From positions 124,001 through 188,000 of the forward strand of contig NZ_BAXZ01000017.1 in NCBI RefSeq assembly GCF_000684975.1: a DNA stretch of 64,000 bases, written 5' to 3'. Positions 40,758 to 49,996 of this stretch are shown here, one piece after another. How positions within the stretch are numbered: the stretch's first letter is position 1; each line of letters starts with the position of its first letter. The position numbers were made by a program, and so were the translations under genes. The notes below the pieces were generated by a model. The model saw only the letters and a program-made list of their open reading frames with translations, was not told the origin of the DNA and searched no databases. The DNA is from Paraburkholderia acidipaludis NBRC 101816 (GTDB lineage Bacteria > Pseudomonadota > Gammaproteobacteria > Burkholderiales > Burkholderiaceae).

Positions 40758-41492
40758 TCAGGGCAGCACGATCTGCGCGGCGCCCTGCTCGCGCGCCTCA
40801 AGCGTCGAAATGGACCATTGCCGCGAGGTCAGCGCCTCGACCATCGTGAGCCGGCCTTCGGCAATGAACGCGCCCGTGTCGATGAAGATCTGGGCGCCGA
40901 TCTGAGTCACGTCGCGCATCGGCGTATGTCCGCAGTAGGTGGTCGAAAGCGCGCGCTGCTGCGGCTTCGCCTCGCCGAGCGCAAGCTCGCGTCCCCACAG
41001 CAAACGCTCGCGCACTGCGTCGTCGAAACGGCCCGCGTCGAGTTCGGCGTCGTCGCCGAAGAATTCCGCATGCACCACGTTGAAGCGTGATTCGCCCGCG
41101 CCGATCACGCGCGCAAGCGGCAACTGGCGCAAACGCGCCGCGTGCCGCGCGAGCGCTTCGTCGGACAGCGACTCGGCCCATGCGCCGCCAATCCCGTACC
41201 AGCGAAAGCGCGGCAGGCGCCCTTCGGCGACGGCGCACATCGCATCCTCGTGATTGCCGAGCACCGCGTAGAACCAGGGCTTGTCCAGCAGGCCGAGCGC
41301 TTCCTCGCACTGATCGCCGCGATCGACGAGGTCGCCGACCGAGAAGAGCCGGTCGCGTGTCGCGTCGAAGGCCGCGTCGCGCAGCACGAAGCGCAGGGCG
41401 TCCACGCAGCCGTGCAGGTCGCCGATCACGAAATCTCGGCCGGCGCGGTTGCTCGCGTGATGCTGGACGACGGTGACGGGAGCAGGTGTCAT
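40758..41492 (-). CDS. metallophosphatase (bacterial PrpA/ApaH-like)
   Basis: This 244-residue calcineurin-like phosphoesterase has the metal motifs FVIGDLHGCVDALRFVLRD, FSVGDLVDRGDQCEEAL and AVLGNHEDAM, and a late CGHTPMRDVTQIG. This order fits bacterial serine/threonine phosphatases of the PrpA type; diadenosine tetraphosphatase activity is an alternative. It stands alone, convergent with the RES toxin. Confidence 0.87.
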   Translation of the reverse strand: MTPAPVTVVQHHASNRAGRDFVIGDLHGCVDALRFVLRDAAFDATRDRLFSVGDLVDRGDQCEEALGLLDKPWFYAVLGNHEDAMCAVAEGRLPRFRWYGIGGAWAESLSDEALARHAARLRQLPLARVIGAGESRFNVVHAEFFGDDAELDAGRFDDAVRERLLWGRELALGEAKPQQRALSTTYCGHTPMRDVTQIGAQIFIDTGAFIAEGRLTMVEALTSRQWSISTLEAREQGAAQIVLP

Positions 41493-41544
41493 TCTCTCAT
41501 CATAGCGCCACGCCGAATTCGCGTGCGAGGCGCACCGTGCACCG

Positions 41545-42972
41545 TCACTGCGGCTGGGCGCGCAGCGTGCCGACCTGATCCGGCGTGATGGTCGCCTGCG
41601 GATTGCCGAACTGCTTCGTCACGTAGTTCGAGATCGCCGCGACCTGGTCGTTCGTGAGCTCGCCGCCGAAGGCCGGCATCAGCACATCCGCGCCCTTCGT
41701 TTTGCGCGTCACGCCGTGCAGGATCACCATGGCCAGGTTGTTCGCGCTCGCCGCGCCCGCCACGCTGTTGTGGATCAACGCCGGATACGCGCCCGGCGCG
41801 CTCGCGCCGATGCCCTCGCCCGTCCAGTTGTGGCAGGTCGCGCAGTTCGCGATGAAGAGCTGCGCGCCGTTCACGCTCGTCACGGCGGTGCCGCGCAGCG
41901 TCGTCACGTCGTCGATGGCGGGCTGGCCCCACGAATCGCGCGCGCGCGTCACGCCGCCCGCAATGGGCTGCTGCGCGTGCAGATACGCCACGATCGAGCG
42001 CAGGTCCTCGTTCGTGAGGTATTGCGTGGAATTCTGCACGACCTCGGCCATCGGGCCCGCCGCATTCGCGTGGCCGCCCGCGGCGCCGGTGGCGAGATAG
42101 GCCATCAGCGCGTCGTCGCTCCAGTTGCCGATGCCGCCCGTGCGGTCCGGCGTGATGTTGTACGCTTGCCAGCCCGCCTGGATCGCACCGGCGAAGCGGT
42201 CGGTCTTTTTCAGGCCCTGCATGAAGTTGCGCGGCGTGTGGCATTCCTCACAATGCGCAAGCCCTTCGACGAGATACGCGCCGCGGTTGTATTCGGCGCT
42301 CTTCTGCGGGTCCGGCACGAAACGCCCTTCGTCGAAATTGAAGAGGTTCCAGAAGATCATCAGCCAGCGCAGGTTGAACGGGAAGCGCAGATCGTTGGCA
42401 GGCGGCGTGTAGTGCACCGGCGCGACGGTGTTCAGATACGCGCGGATCGCCAGCACGTCCTGTTCGGTGACGCGCGTGAACTCCACATAGGGGAACGCCG
42501 GATAGAGATGCTCACCGTCCTTGCCGACGCCCTCGTGCATCGCGCGCAGGAAGTCGGCGTCGCTCCACTTGCCGATGCCGGTATCGGGATCGGGCGTGAT
42601 ATTCGGCGTGTAGATCTTGCCGAACGGCGTCGAGATAGCGAGTCCGCCCGCGAACGGGCGGCTCTTGTCGACGGTATGGCAGGCCATGCAGTCGCCCATG
42701 CGCGTGAGGTATTCGCCGCGTTTCACGAGCTCGGGCTGGTCCGCCGCGGCGGCGCCGGGCGCGGCGTCCGATGCTTCGCCGCGCGCGACGGAAACCGGCA
42801 GCTCGTCCACGGGACGCGCGACGCCGTCGTGCGAGGCATGCCATGCGATATAGAGCGCGAACGCGCTGAAGAGCACCGCGGCGAAGGCGGCGCGCGTGCG
42901 CCGCGTCCGTCGTGCATACGCCAGGGGCGCGAGCACAGCGGTCTGTACGGTGGGGGACTTTCGTTCGTTCAT
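41545..42972 (-). CDS. triheme cytochrome c subunit of a GMC-type dehydrogenase
   Basis: This 475-residue membrane-anchored cytochrome has three heme sites: GDCMACHTVDKS near residue 100, HCEECHTPRNF near 245 and NCATCHNWTGEG near 380. The N-terminus has one hydrophobic segment (AAFAAVLFSAFALYIAW) that anchors it with the hemes in the periplasm. It passes electrons from the flavoprotein to quinone. GGAG lies before the ATG at 42972. It is the last gene of the small-large-cytochrome operon, with 23 bases to the GMC gene. Confidence 0.92.
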   Translation of the reverse strand: MNERKSPTVQTAVLAPLAYARRTRRTRAAFAAVLFSAFALYIAWHASHDGVARPVDELPVSVARGEASDAAPGAAAADQPELVKRGEYLTRMGDCMACHTVDKSRPFAGGLAISTPFGKIYTPNITPDPDTGIGKWSDADFLRAMHEGVGKDGEHLYPAFPYVEFTRVTEQDVLAIRAYLNTVAPVHYTPPANDLRFPFNLRWLMIFWNLFNFDEGRFVPDPQKSAEYNRGAYLVEGLAHCEECHTPRNFMQGLKKTDRFAGAIQAGWQAYNITPDRTGGIGNWSDDALMAYLATGAAGGHANAAGPMAEVVQNSTQYLTNEDLRSIVAYLHAQQPIAGGVTRARDSWGQPAIDDVTTLRGTAVTSVNGAQLFIANCATCHNWTGEGIGASAPGAYPALIHNSVAGAASANNLAMVILHGVTRKTKGADVLMPAFGGELTNDQVAAISNYVTKQFGNPQATITPDQVGTLRAQPQ

Positions 42973-42995
42973 CGTCTGTCTCCGGCCGGTGCGCA

Positions 42996-44597
42996 TCAGA
43001 GCTCGTGCCGCAGCTTGTCGGCCAGCTTCAGCGACAAGGCGGCGATCGTCAGCGTGCAGTTCACCGAGGCCGCGGTCGGCATCACCGCGCTGCTCGCGAT
43101 AAACAGGTTCGAATGATCGTGGGTGCGGCAGTCCGCGTCGACGACCGAGTCAGCCGGATTCGCCCCCATGATCGTCGTGCCCATGATGTGGTTGTTCGGC
43201 GCGAAGGTGTCGTCGAACGAGACCTCGGTGCCGCCGAAGAGCTGCGCGATCTGCGCGTAGAGGTCGTGCGTGTTGGCCGCGCTCTTCTTCACGTAGTCGT
43301 TGATCGAGTAGTAGATCTCGGGCTGCGGAATGCCGAGCGAGTCCTTGTGCTCGCCCGAAGGCAGCACGCGGTTCTGCGGCTCCGGCAGGTGTTCGTGGAA
43401 GCTGTTGATATTGAGCGTGCGCGCGGCGCGGTCGCGAATCTGCCGGTCCAGCTCGGCGCCCGTCAGGCCTTGCTGGATGAGCGCGGCCGTCACGGCCATC
43501 GTGCCGACGCCGTTCGACAGATGCAGCTTCTTCGCGGCGTAATCGGAGCGGAATGAACCGTCGCGGAAGTTCACCACCGAGGTCATTTCCATCGGCCCGC
43601 GTCCCGGCCACAGCGGCTCGTTGGCGAGGAAGGTGACGCCCGTGCCCGGATGGTCCATCAAATTGCGGCCCACCTGGTCCGAGCTGTTGCCGATACCGTG
43701 GGCAAACGCGTCGCTCGTGGAAATCAGCATCAGCTTGGGCGTTTCGATGCCATTGGCGGCAAGCACGAAAAGCTTGCCCGTCACGCGCGTGCTGTTGCCG
43801 TTCGGGTCCTTGTAGTGCACCGCCGTGATGAGCCCCTTGTTGTCGGCTTCGATGCGGTAGACCACCGCCTCGGGAACGAGCTTCGCGCCGGCGCGCTCGG
43901 CTTTCTCCGCGTGAACCACGCCGCCGTACATGGCGGCGATCGGGCAGATCGGCATGCAATTGTTGTTGCCGCAACAGGTTGGGCGCGCGTCGTAGGGACG
44001 GCTGTTGCGCGCGACAGGCTCGGGCACGACATGAAAGCCGTTGGCGTTGAGCACGTCCGAGAAGCGCTGGTCCATGTACGAGAGCGGCAGCATGCTCATG
44101 GGGTACGGGTGCGAACGCGGCGAGCCCAGATCGTAAGGGGCGCCCGGCCCCGAAACGCCCAGCTCGATCTCGGCGAGCTGATACCACGGTTCGAGCGTTT
44201 CGTACGGATACGGCCAGTCGCGGCCCACGCCGTATTGCGTATTGAGCTTGAAGTCCGACGGCAGGAGACGCCACGCGGCGGCGGCCCAGTGCCATGTCGT
44301 GCCGCCTACGAGGCGCAGGTATTGTGAGTTGTACGGATAGTCGCCCTTCTGGATCATGTAGTCGTTGGGCGGCGAGTACTCGGGATGCGGCGCCCAGACC
44401 GACGACGGATAGGGCGTCGCGAAGTCGGCTTTCGCGGGCGAGTTGCGGAAGTTCTCCACGATCTGCCAGCGCGCGAGACGCGGCCCCGCCTCGAGCAGGA
44501 TCACGGAGGCGCCCGCCTGGGCCAACTGGTGCGCGACCAGACTGCCCGCTACGCCTGAACCGACCACGACCACGTCGGCAGAGTTTTCTATCGCCAT
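42996..44597 (-). CDS. GMC-family FAD dehydrogenase, large subunit (gluconate/sugar dehydrogenase-like)
   Basis: This 533-residue flavoprotein begins MAIENSADVVVVGSGVAGSL with the FAD motif. A cysteine cluster, TCCGNNNCMPICPIAAMYGG (near residue 220), marks the 3Fe-4S-containing dehydrogenases that work with a Tat small subunit and a triheme cytochrome. The active-site histidine region is FAPNNHIMGTTIMG and the end is NLFIASSAVMPTAASVNCTL. Known members oxidise gluconate, 2-ketogluconate, sorbitol, fructose or glucose; the substrate here cannot be told. GAGG precedes the ATG at 44597. Confidence 0.9.
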   Translation of the reverse strand: MAIENSADVVVVGSGVAGSLVAHQLAQAGASVILLEAGPRLARWQIVENFRNSPAKADFATPYPSSVWAPHPEYSPPNDYMIQKGDYPYNSQYLRLVGGTTWHWAAAAWRLLPSDFKLNTQYGVGRDWPYPYETLEPWYQLAEIELGVSGPGAPYDLGSPRSHPYPMSMLPLSYMDQRFSDVLNANGFHVVPEPVARNSRPYDARPTCCGNNNCMPICPIAAMYGGVVHAEKAERAGAKLVPEAVVYRIEADNKGLITAVHYKDPNGNSTRVTGKLFVLAANGIETPKLMLISTSDAFAHGIGNSSDQVGRNLMDHPGTGVTFLANEPLWPGRGPMEMTSVVNFRDGSFRSDYAAKKLHLSNGVGTMAVTAALIQQGLTGAELDRQIRDRAARTLNINSFHEHLPEPQNRVLPSGEHKDSLGIPQPEIYYSINDYVKKSAANTHDLYAQIAQLFGGTEVSFDDTFAPNNHIMGTTIMGANPADSVVDADCRTHDHSNLFIASSAVMPTAASVNCTLTIAALSLKLADKLRHEL

Positions 44598-44732
44598 TGT
44601 CGTCCTCTTTCTTCTGGCTCTCGTTGTGGGGACCGCGCGCGGCATTGCGTTGCCGGCGTGCCGCGAATACATCCGCGAAAACACGCCAGCCGCCGTGCGA
44701 GAGGCTGCTCGCGCGTGGTCTTGGCCCGGCGG

Positions 44733-45308
44733 TCAACCGCCGTCGGGCTTTTGCGTCCAATAGAACGGCACGTCGCGACAATACGACGGAATCGTCAGCA
44801 CATCTTTCACCGGATCGAACATCAGCGCCTTCTCGTACGCCACCACCTGAATGTGCGGCGAGTCGCCGACGAGGCCCAGATACCACGCGCGCATGATGTT
44901 GCCCACCGTGGTCGCGAGTTCGGGCTGGTCGCTCTTGAGCGCCGCGGTCACGCTGTCCGAAGGCACGCCGCCGTGCCCCTGCAACCAGGTGTTGAGCGCG
45001 CCCACGTTCTGCTCGAACTGGCTGCTCGCGCGCGCAAGCGCCGCGTAGACGCGCTGGCCGAGCGGCTGGTCGAAACCGGTGCGTCCGGTGAGGTGTTGCG
45101 AGAGCGCGATGAAGGCGTCGTAGCCGCTATCGCCGCCGCTGCCGGGCGTCGCGGCGAAAACCCGCGCGAAACCCAACGGCCCGCCGGGACGGCCGGCCAT
45201 CGTGAAGGCCAGCGCCGCCGCTGCGGCACAGGCGCCGGTCATGAAGTGCCGGCGGCCGGGCCGATGGCCCGAAGGGGAAGGCGTCCCGTCCTGCGTCACA
45301 TCTGTCAT
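44733..45308 (-). CDS. Tat-signal small subunit of the GMC dehydrogenase
   Basis: This 191-residue protein begins MTDVTQDGTPSPSGHRPGRR and has a twin-arginine signal (GRRHFMTGACAAAAALAFTM). The rest fits gluconate dehydrogenase subunit 3 or sorbitol dehydrogenase small subunits, with SDQPELATTVGNIMRAWYLG. It carries the large subunit through the Tat system. GGAG lies 7 bases before the ATG at 45308. It is the first gene of the three-gene operon. Confidence 0.85.
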   Translation of the reverse strand: MTDVTQDGTPSPSGHRPGRRHFMTGACAAAAALAFTMAGRPGGPLGFARVFAATPGSGGDSGYDAFIALSQHLTGRTGFDQPLGQRVYAALARASSQFEQNVGALNTWLQGHGGVPSDSVTAALKSDQPELATTVGNIMRAWYLGLVGDSPHIQVVAYEKALMFDPVKDVLTIPSYCRDVPFYWTQKPDGG

Positions 45309-45427
45309 GCTTTCTCCAGATGAGTTTCGTGGCGAGCCGGCAGCAAGACGCATGCCGGGTCCGGGGCGATACAGGGGCGATATGAAAAAGTTATCAATCA
45401 TGCCACGCGCACGGATTGCCTTTCCCG

Positions 45428-45451
45428 ATCGCTTTCCGCATCGCTTTCCGC
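45428..45451. repeat. two tandem copies of a 12-base unit
   Basis: ATCGCTTTCCGC occurs twice head to tail in the gap between the dehydrogenase operon and the DUF1345 gene. The rest of 45309-45597 shows only a -10-like TAGAAT shortly before the DUF1345 start. Confidence 0.5.
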
Positions 45452-45597
45452 ATGAAAGGCAGCGATAACGCGCCGCGCAAGCAATATAGCCTCTCCTGAC
45501 CCGATTCGACAAACCGCTTGCCGCAATTGAGTCTGCAAACGCGCGGTAGAATCCCCGCAACCCGCATGCGACCGAAGCTCGTCAACCCGCTCACGCC

Positions 45598-46254
45598 ATG
45601 AACTACATTCCGCAGGTGTTGCGCAACCGGCCTCACATGATGCTCGGCGTCGCCGCCGGGCTTGTCGTCGGCCTGCTATCTCCCGCCGCGCTCAAGCCTA
45701 CTGCGCGCGCGCTGCTCGGCTGGGACGCCGCCATCTGGGTGTACCTCGTCCTCATCTGGATTCACATGGCGCTCGCCACCGAAGGGAGCGTGCGCCGCAA
45801 TGCGCAGCGTGAGGACCAGAGCGCCGGCACGGTGCTCTTCGTGATCTGCACGGCGACCGTGGCCAGCATCCTCGCGATCGTGCTGGAGCTCGGCACGACG
45901 AAGGACCTCGGCATCGCCTCGAAGGTGCTGCATTCGGCCATCACCGGCCTCACGCTGATCGGCGCGTGGTTCCTGATCCCGACCATCTTCACGCTGCACT
46001 ATGCGCGCGTGTTCTACGGTTCCGATCCGGCCGCGCCCGCGCTCGTCTTTCCCGACCGCGACCTCGCGCCGAATTACTGGGACTTCCTGTACTTTTCGTT
46101 CACCATCGCCGTCGCCTCCCAGACCGCCGACGTCGGCATGCGCGGGCGCAGCGCGCGGCGCAGCGTGCTCGCGCAATCGATCCTGTCGTTCTACTTCAAC
46201 GTCGCCGTCCTCGGCCTGTGCGTGAATATCGCGGCCAGCATGGTGGGCGGCTGA
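45598..46254 (+). CDS. DUF1345 membrane protein
   Basis: This 218-residue protein begins MNYIPQVLRNRPHMMLGVAA. It has about five membrane segments and the DUF1345 signature NYWDFLYFSFTIAVASQTAD, followed by SILSFYFNVAVLGLCVNIAA. The signature resembles the pore helix region of small ion channels, but the function is unknown. Nothing recognisable lies between it and glgE except about 240 bases of spacer. Confidence 0.87.
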   Translation: MNYIPQVLRNRPHMMLGVAAGLVVGLLSPAALKPTARALLGWDAAIWVYLVLIWIHMALATEGSVRRNAQREDQSAGTVLFVICTATVASILAIVLELGTTKDLGIASKVLHSAITGLTLIGAWFLIPTIFTLHYARVFYGSDPAAPALVFPDRDLAPNYWDFLYFSFTIAVASQTADVGMRGRSARRSVLAQSILSFYFNVAVLGLCVNIAASMVGG

Positions 46255-46492
46255 CCCCGCGCGCGCTTCCCGCACGCCATTGCCCCGCCGTTGGGCATGC
46301 CCCTTGCTGACCGATGAGCCAGAACGCCAGGCGGCGTTCGCGGTTTGGTTCCGGCCTGCTCTTGCACTACATTGAACAGGACGCGCCGCCGCGAGCGCAG
46401 CGCAATCCAACGCCGTGGCTCCGGCACCCTCCGGGCAGCGTGATCGCACGAAACAGGCATCCGCGCCGCCCGACGCAACTGGAAGACGACCG

Positions 46493-49400
46493 ATGGAAGC
46501 TCCTCACGCCTATGCGCCGCGGATCTATTTCGTCCATTCCGTTCTCGTCGGCCCGCTCGACGCGTGGCCCGCGTGCTTTGCCCACGCATCCTCGCTTGGC
46601 TTCGACCATGTGCTGATCGGGGCGCTGTTCGCGCCCGGCTCTTCCGGCGACGGCCGCATCGTCGCCGATCATGGCCGCCTGCATCCCGTCTTCGAAACGT
46701 CACAACCGGCCGACGATGCCGTGCGCACGCTCTGCGCCGCGGCGCGCGAGCGCGGCCTCACGCTGCTCGCCGACCTCACGCTCGACCGCGCCGCCGCGGA
46801 CGGCACGCTCTACGCCGCCCACCCCGAATGGTTCCGCCCGTTCGAGCCCGACGACGCGCGTCTCGATCCGCGGCACGGCCATCGCGAGGCCAACGTCGCC
46901 TACGCCGACTTCGATCGCGCGGGGGCGCCGCTCGCCGCATGGTGGTCTCAGCGGATGACCGAGCTCGTCGGCGCGGGGCTGGGCGGCTTTCGCGTCGACT
47001 CTCCGCATCGCGTGCCGCCGGCGGTGCTGCGCGGCATCTTCGATACCGTGCGCCAGCGCCATCCTGAAACGCGCTGGCTGGCCGCCACACCCGGGCTGGC
47101 GCGCGGCGACATTGCACGCCTCGAAGGTGTGGGCTTCGACGCCGCCTTCACGTCGCTGCGCTGGTGGGACTTCGCGGCGGGCTGGCTCGCGGAGGAGCAC
47201 GAGGTGCTGCGCCATGTGGGTTCGCCGGTGACGTTTCCCGAGGCCCCCTACGGCATACGCTACGCGCACGACCAGGAAGGCGCCGCCGACGCGCGCGCGA
47301 TCGAGCGCGCGTACCGGCGCATGCTGCGCACGGCGGCGGCGCTCGGCACCGGCTGGCTCGTGCCGATGGGCTTCGAATACGGCGTGGCCGACGCCACCGT
47401 CCACGCCGGCGGCAGCGCCGCGGCTTACGGCGAAGCGAAAGCGCGCTCGCCGTTCGACCTTTCCGCCGACATCGCCCACGCCAACGCCTTGCAGCGCGAA
47501 ACCTGGACGCTGCAGACCAACGGCGAACTGCGCGCGCTGAACGGCCCCGGTGCGCCCGTCGTGGCCCTCTTGCGCGGCGACCGGGCCGACTTGCGCGACG
47601 CGGACGACGCCGTCCTCACGCTCATCAACCCCGCCCTCGCCGCGCCCGTGCGCGTGAAGCTCGCGCACCTGCTCGACGGCGCGCCCGGCAGCTTCACGCG
47701 CTTCGCCCCGCTCGACGCGGAGACGCTGCGCGGCGCACGCACAAGCACGCCGCACGATGCGCTCGCCGTGCCTGAAGCGTTCACGCTGCCGGCCGGCGCA
47801 TGCTGGATGTTACACGCGCTCGCGGCGCCGCACGTGGCGCTCGCGCCGCCCGAAGACGTGGCCAAGGCACCTACGAGCGGTCGCAAGAGTGTCGTAGAAG
47901 CGCTCGCCGCCCCCCGCATTGCGATCGAAAGCGTGAGCCCTTCGGTGGACGAAGGACGCTTCGTGGCAAAACGCACGGCGGGTGAGCGCCTCGAAGTGCG
48001 CGCGGCGATCTTCGCCGACGGCCACGACCGCATCGACGCTGCGATACTCTGGCGCGCCAGCGACGAAACGGCCTGGCACGAAGCGCCGATGCTGCCCGCG
48101 CAGCCCCCGGGCGCCGACATGTGGAGCGGCCACTTCCCGCTCGATCGCGTGGGCCGCTACGAATTCACGGTGATCGCGTGGCGCGACGAATTCGCCTCGC
48201 TCGTCGATCACGTGCAGAAAAAGCGCGCGGCGAACCAGGACGTCCACCTCGAAATGGAGGAAGCAAGCCGATTGCTCGCACTGGTGCTGGCTTGCGCCGA
48301 AACCTCCGACGCCCCCGACGAAGCCGGCGCGCCCCACGCCGACACCTGCGCGAAACTCGACGCGATCGTGCAGCGCTTCATCGGCGCCGACACCGACACG
48401 CGCTGCGCGCTGCTCGCCGCGCCCGCCACGGCGGCGGCCGTGCGCGCCGCGCGTCATCGCCCGTTCCTCTCGCGCGACGACCATGTCCGGCGCGTGGACG
48501 CCGAGCGCCGCGAAGCACGCTTCGCGAGCTGGTACGAGATCTTCCCGCGCTCGATGAGCGACGACGAAGCGCGCCACGGCACCTTCGACGACGTGATCGC
48601 GAAGCTGCCGCGCATCCGCGACATGGGCTTTACCGTGCTGTACTTCCCGCCGATCCACCCCATCGGCCTCGCCAACCGCAAGGGCCGCAACAACGCGCTC
48701 ACGGCGCAACCCGGCGACGTGGGCAGCCCCTATGCGATCGGCGCGGCCGAAGGCGGCCACACGGCCATTCATCCGCAGCTGGGCACGCTCGAAGACTTCC
48801 GGCGCATGCTGGCCGCCGCGCACGAACATGGCCTCGAAATCGCGCTCGACTTCGCGATCCAGTGCTCGCCCGACCATCCCTGGCTGAAGGCGCACCCCGG
48901 CTGGTTCGCGTGGCGCCCGGACGGTTCGCTGCGCTACGCGGAAAATCCGCCGAAGAAGTACCAGGACATCGTGAATCCCGAGTTCTACGCTCACGATTCG
49001 AAGCCCGACCTGTGGCTCGCGCTGCGCGACGCGATCCTCTTCTGGGTGAACCAGGGCGTGCGCATTTTTCGTGTCGACAATCCGCATACCAAACCGCTGC
49101 CGTTCTGGGAATGGATGATCGCCGACGTGCGCGCGCGCCATCCCGACACGATTTTCCTCTCCGAAGCCTTCACGCGGCCGCGCCTCATGTACCGGCTCGC
49201 CAAGCTCGGCTTTTCGCAGTCGTACACGTACTTCACCTGGCGCGAGAGCAAACGCGACTTCACCGAGTACCTCACGGAACTGACGCAGCCGCCCGTGCGC
49301 GACTTCTATCGCCCGAATTTTTTCGTCAACACGCCCGACATCAATCCGCGCCATCTGCAGAGCGGCGCGCGCGCGAGCTTCCTGATCCGCGCGGCGCTGG

Positions 49401-49996
49401 CCGCGACGCTCTCGGGCCTGTGGGGTGTCTATTGCGGCTTCGAGCTCTGCGAGGGCCGCGCGCTGCCGGGCAGCGAAGAATATCTGGACTCCGAAAAGTA
49501 TCAATTACGCGCATGGGACTGGGACCGGCGCGGCAACATCGTGGCCGAAATCGCCGCGCTCAACCGCGTCCGGCGTGCGAACCCCGCGCTGCAGACGCAT
49601 CTGGGCGTGACCTTTCTCGATGCGCGCAACGATCAGATCCTCTGCTTCGAGAAAGCCACGCCCGCGCGCGACAACGTCGTGATCGTCGCGATCAGCTTCG
49701 ACCCCTATGGCGAGCAGGGCGCGGACTTCGAATTGTCGTGGCAGACCTTCCAGCACTGGCGCATCGACGACGGCGCGCCGCTCGCCGTGACCGACGAGCT
49801 GAGCGGCGAGCGCTTCGCGTGGCACGGCCGCTGGCAGCACGTGCGTCTCGATCCCCACGCGCGGCCGTTTGTGATCTGGCGCATCGAACCCGCGCGCGGC
49901 CTGCCGCGCGAAGAGCCGCCTCCCGAAGCGGACGAGACGCACATCGAGGGCCATCCCGAACTCGACGCGGACTTCCCGCCCGGAGGAGCGACATGA
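46493..49996 (+). CDS. glgE: alpha-1,4-glucan:maltose-1-phosphate maltosyltransferase GlgE with an extra N-terminal GH13-like domain
   Basis: This 1167-residue protein extends alpha-glucan by maltose from maltose 1-phosphate. GlgE proper occupies about residues 470-1167: a leading beta domain (RFVAKRTAGERLEVRAAIFA), then the GH13_3 barrel with nucleophile Asp862 in GVRIFRVDNPHTKP and acid/base Glu891 in TIFLSEAFTRP. Residues 1-440 repeat the barrel in degenerate form: GLTLLADLTLD, HPEWFRP, GFRVDSPHRVP with Asp169, but Ala198 where Glu is expected. The ATG at 46493 (MEAPHAYAPRIYFVH) has GGAAG upstream; an earlier start at 46415 is possible. It begins the glucan-trehalose cluster and overlaps treS by 4 bases. 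Confidence 0.93.
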   Translation: MEAPHAYAPRIYFVHSVLVGPLDAWPACFAHASSLGFDHVLIGALFAPGSSGDGRIVADHGRLHPVFETSQPADDAVRTLCAAARERGLTLLADLTLDRAAADGTLYAAHPEWFRPFEPDDARLDPRHGHREANVAYADFDRAGAPLAAWWSQRMTELVGAGLGGFRVDSPHRVPPAVLRGIFDTVRQRHPETRWLAATPGLARGDIARLEGVGFDAAFTSLRWWDFAAGWLAEEHEVLRHVGSPVTFPEAPYGIRYAHDQEGAADARAIERAYRRMLRTAAALGTGWLVPMGFEYGVADATVHAGGSAAAYGEAKARSPFDLSADIAHANALQRETWTLQTNGELRALNGPGAPVVALLRGDRADLRDADDAVLTLINPALAAPVRVKLAHLLDGAPGSFTRFAPLDAETLRGARTSTPHDALAVPEAFTLPAGACWMLHALAAPHVALAPPEDVAKAPTSGRKSVVEALAAPRIAIESVSPSVDEGRFVAKRTAGERLEVRAAIFADGHDRIDAAILWRASDETAWHEAPMLPAQPPGADMWSGHFPLDRVGRYEFTVIAWRDEFASLVDHVQKKRAANQDVHLEMEEASRLLALVLACAETSDAPDEAGAPHADTCAKLDAIVQRFIGADTDTRCALLAAPATAAAVRAARHRPFLSRDDHVRRVDAERREARFASWYEIFPRSMSDDEARHGTFDDVIAKLPRIRDMGFTVLYFPPIHPIGLANRKGRNNALTAQPGDVGSPYAIGAAEGGHTAIHPQLGTLEDFRRMLAAAHEHGLEIALDFAIQCSPDHPWLKAHPGWFAWRPDGSLRYAENPPKKYQDIVNPEFYAHDSKPDLWLALRDAILFWVNQGVRIFRVDNPHTKPLPFWEWMIADVRARHPDTIFLSEAFTRPRLMYRLAKLGFSQSYTYFTWRESKRDFTEYLTELTQPPVRDFYRPNFFVNTPDINPRHLQSGARASFLIRAALAATLSGLWGVYCGFELCEGRALPGSEEYLDSEKYQLRAWDWDRRGNIVAEIAALNRVRRANPALQTHLGVTFLDARNDQILCFEKATPARDNVVIVAISFDPYGEQGADFELSWQTFQHWRIDDGAPLAVTDELSGERFAWHGRWQHVRLDPHARPFVIWRIEPARGLPREEPPPEADETHIEGHPELDADFPPGGAT

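Noticed and set aside
48121..49992. Plus-strand open frame upstream of the TreS domain that would make a 1761-residue protein
   Set aside because: This part lies inside glgE in another frame and is Arg/Ala-rich without homology. The true start at 49993 has a strong ribosome-binding site and the family start.
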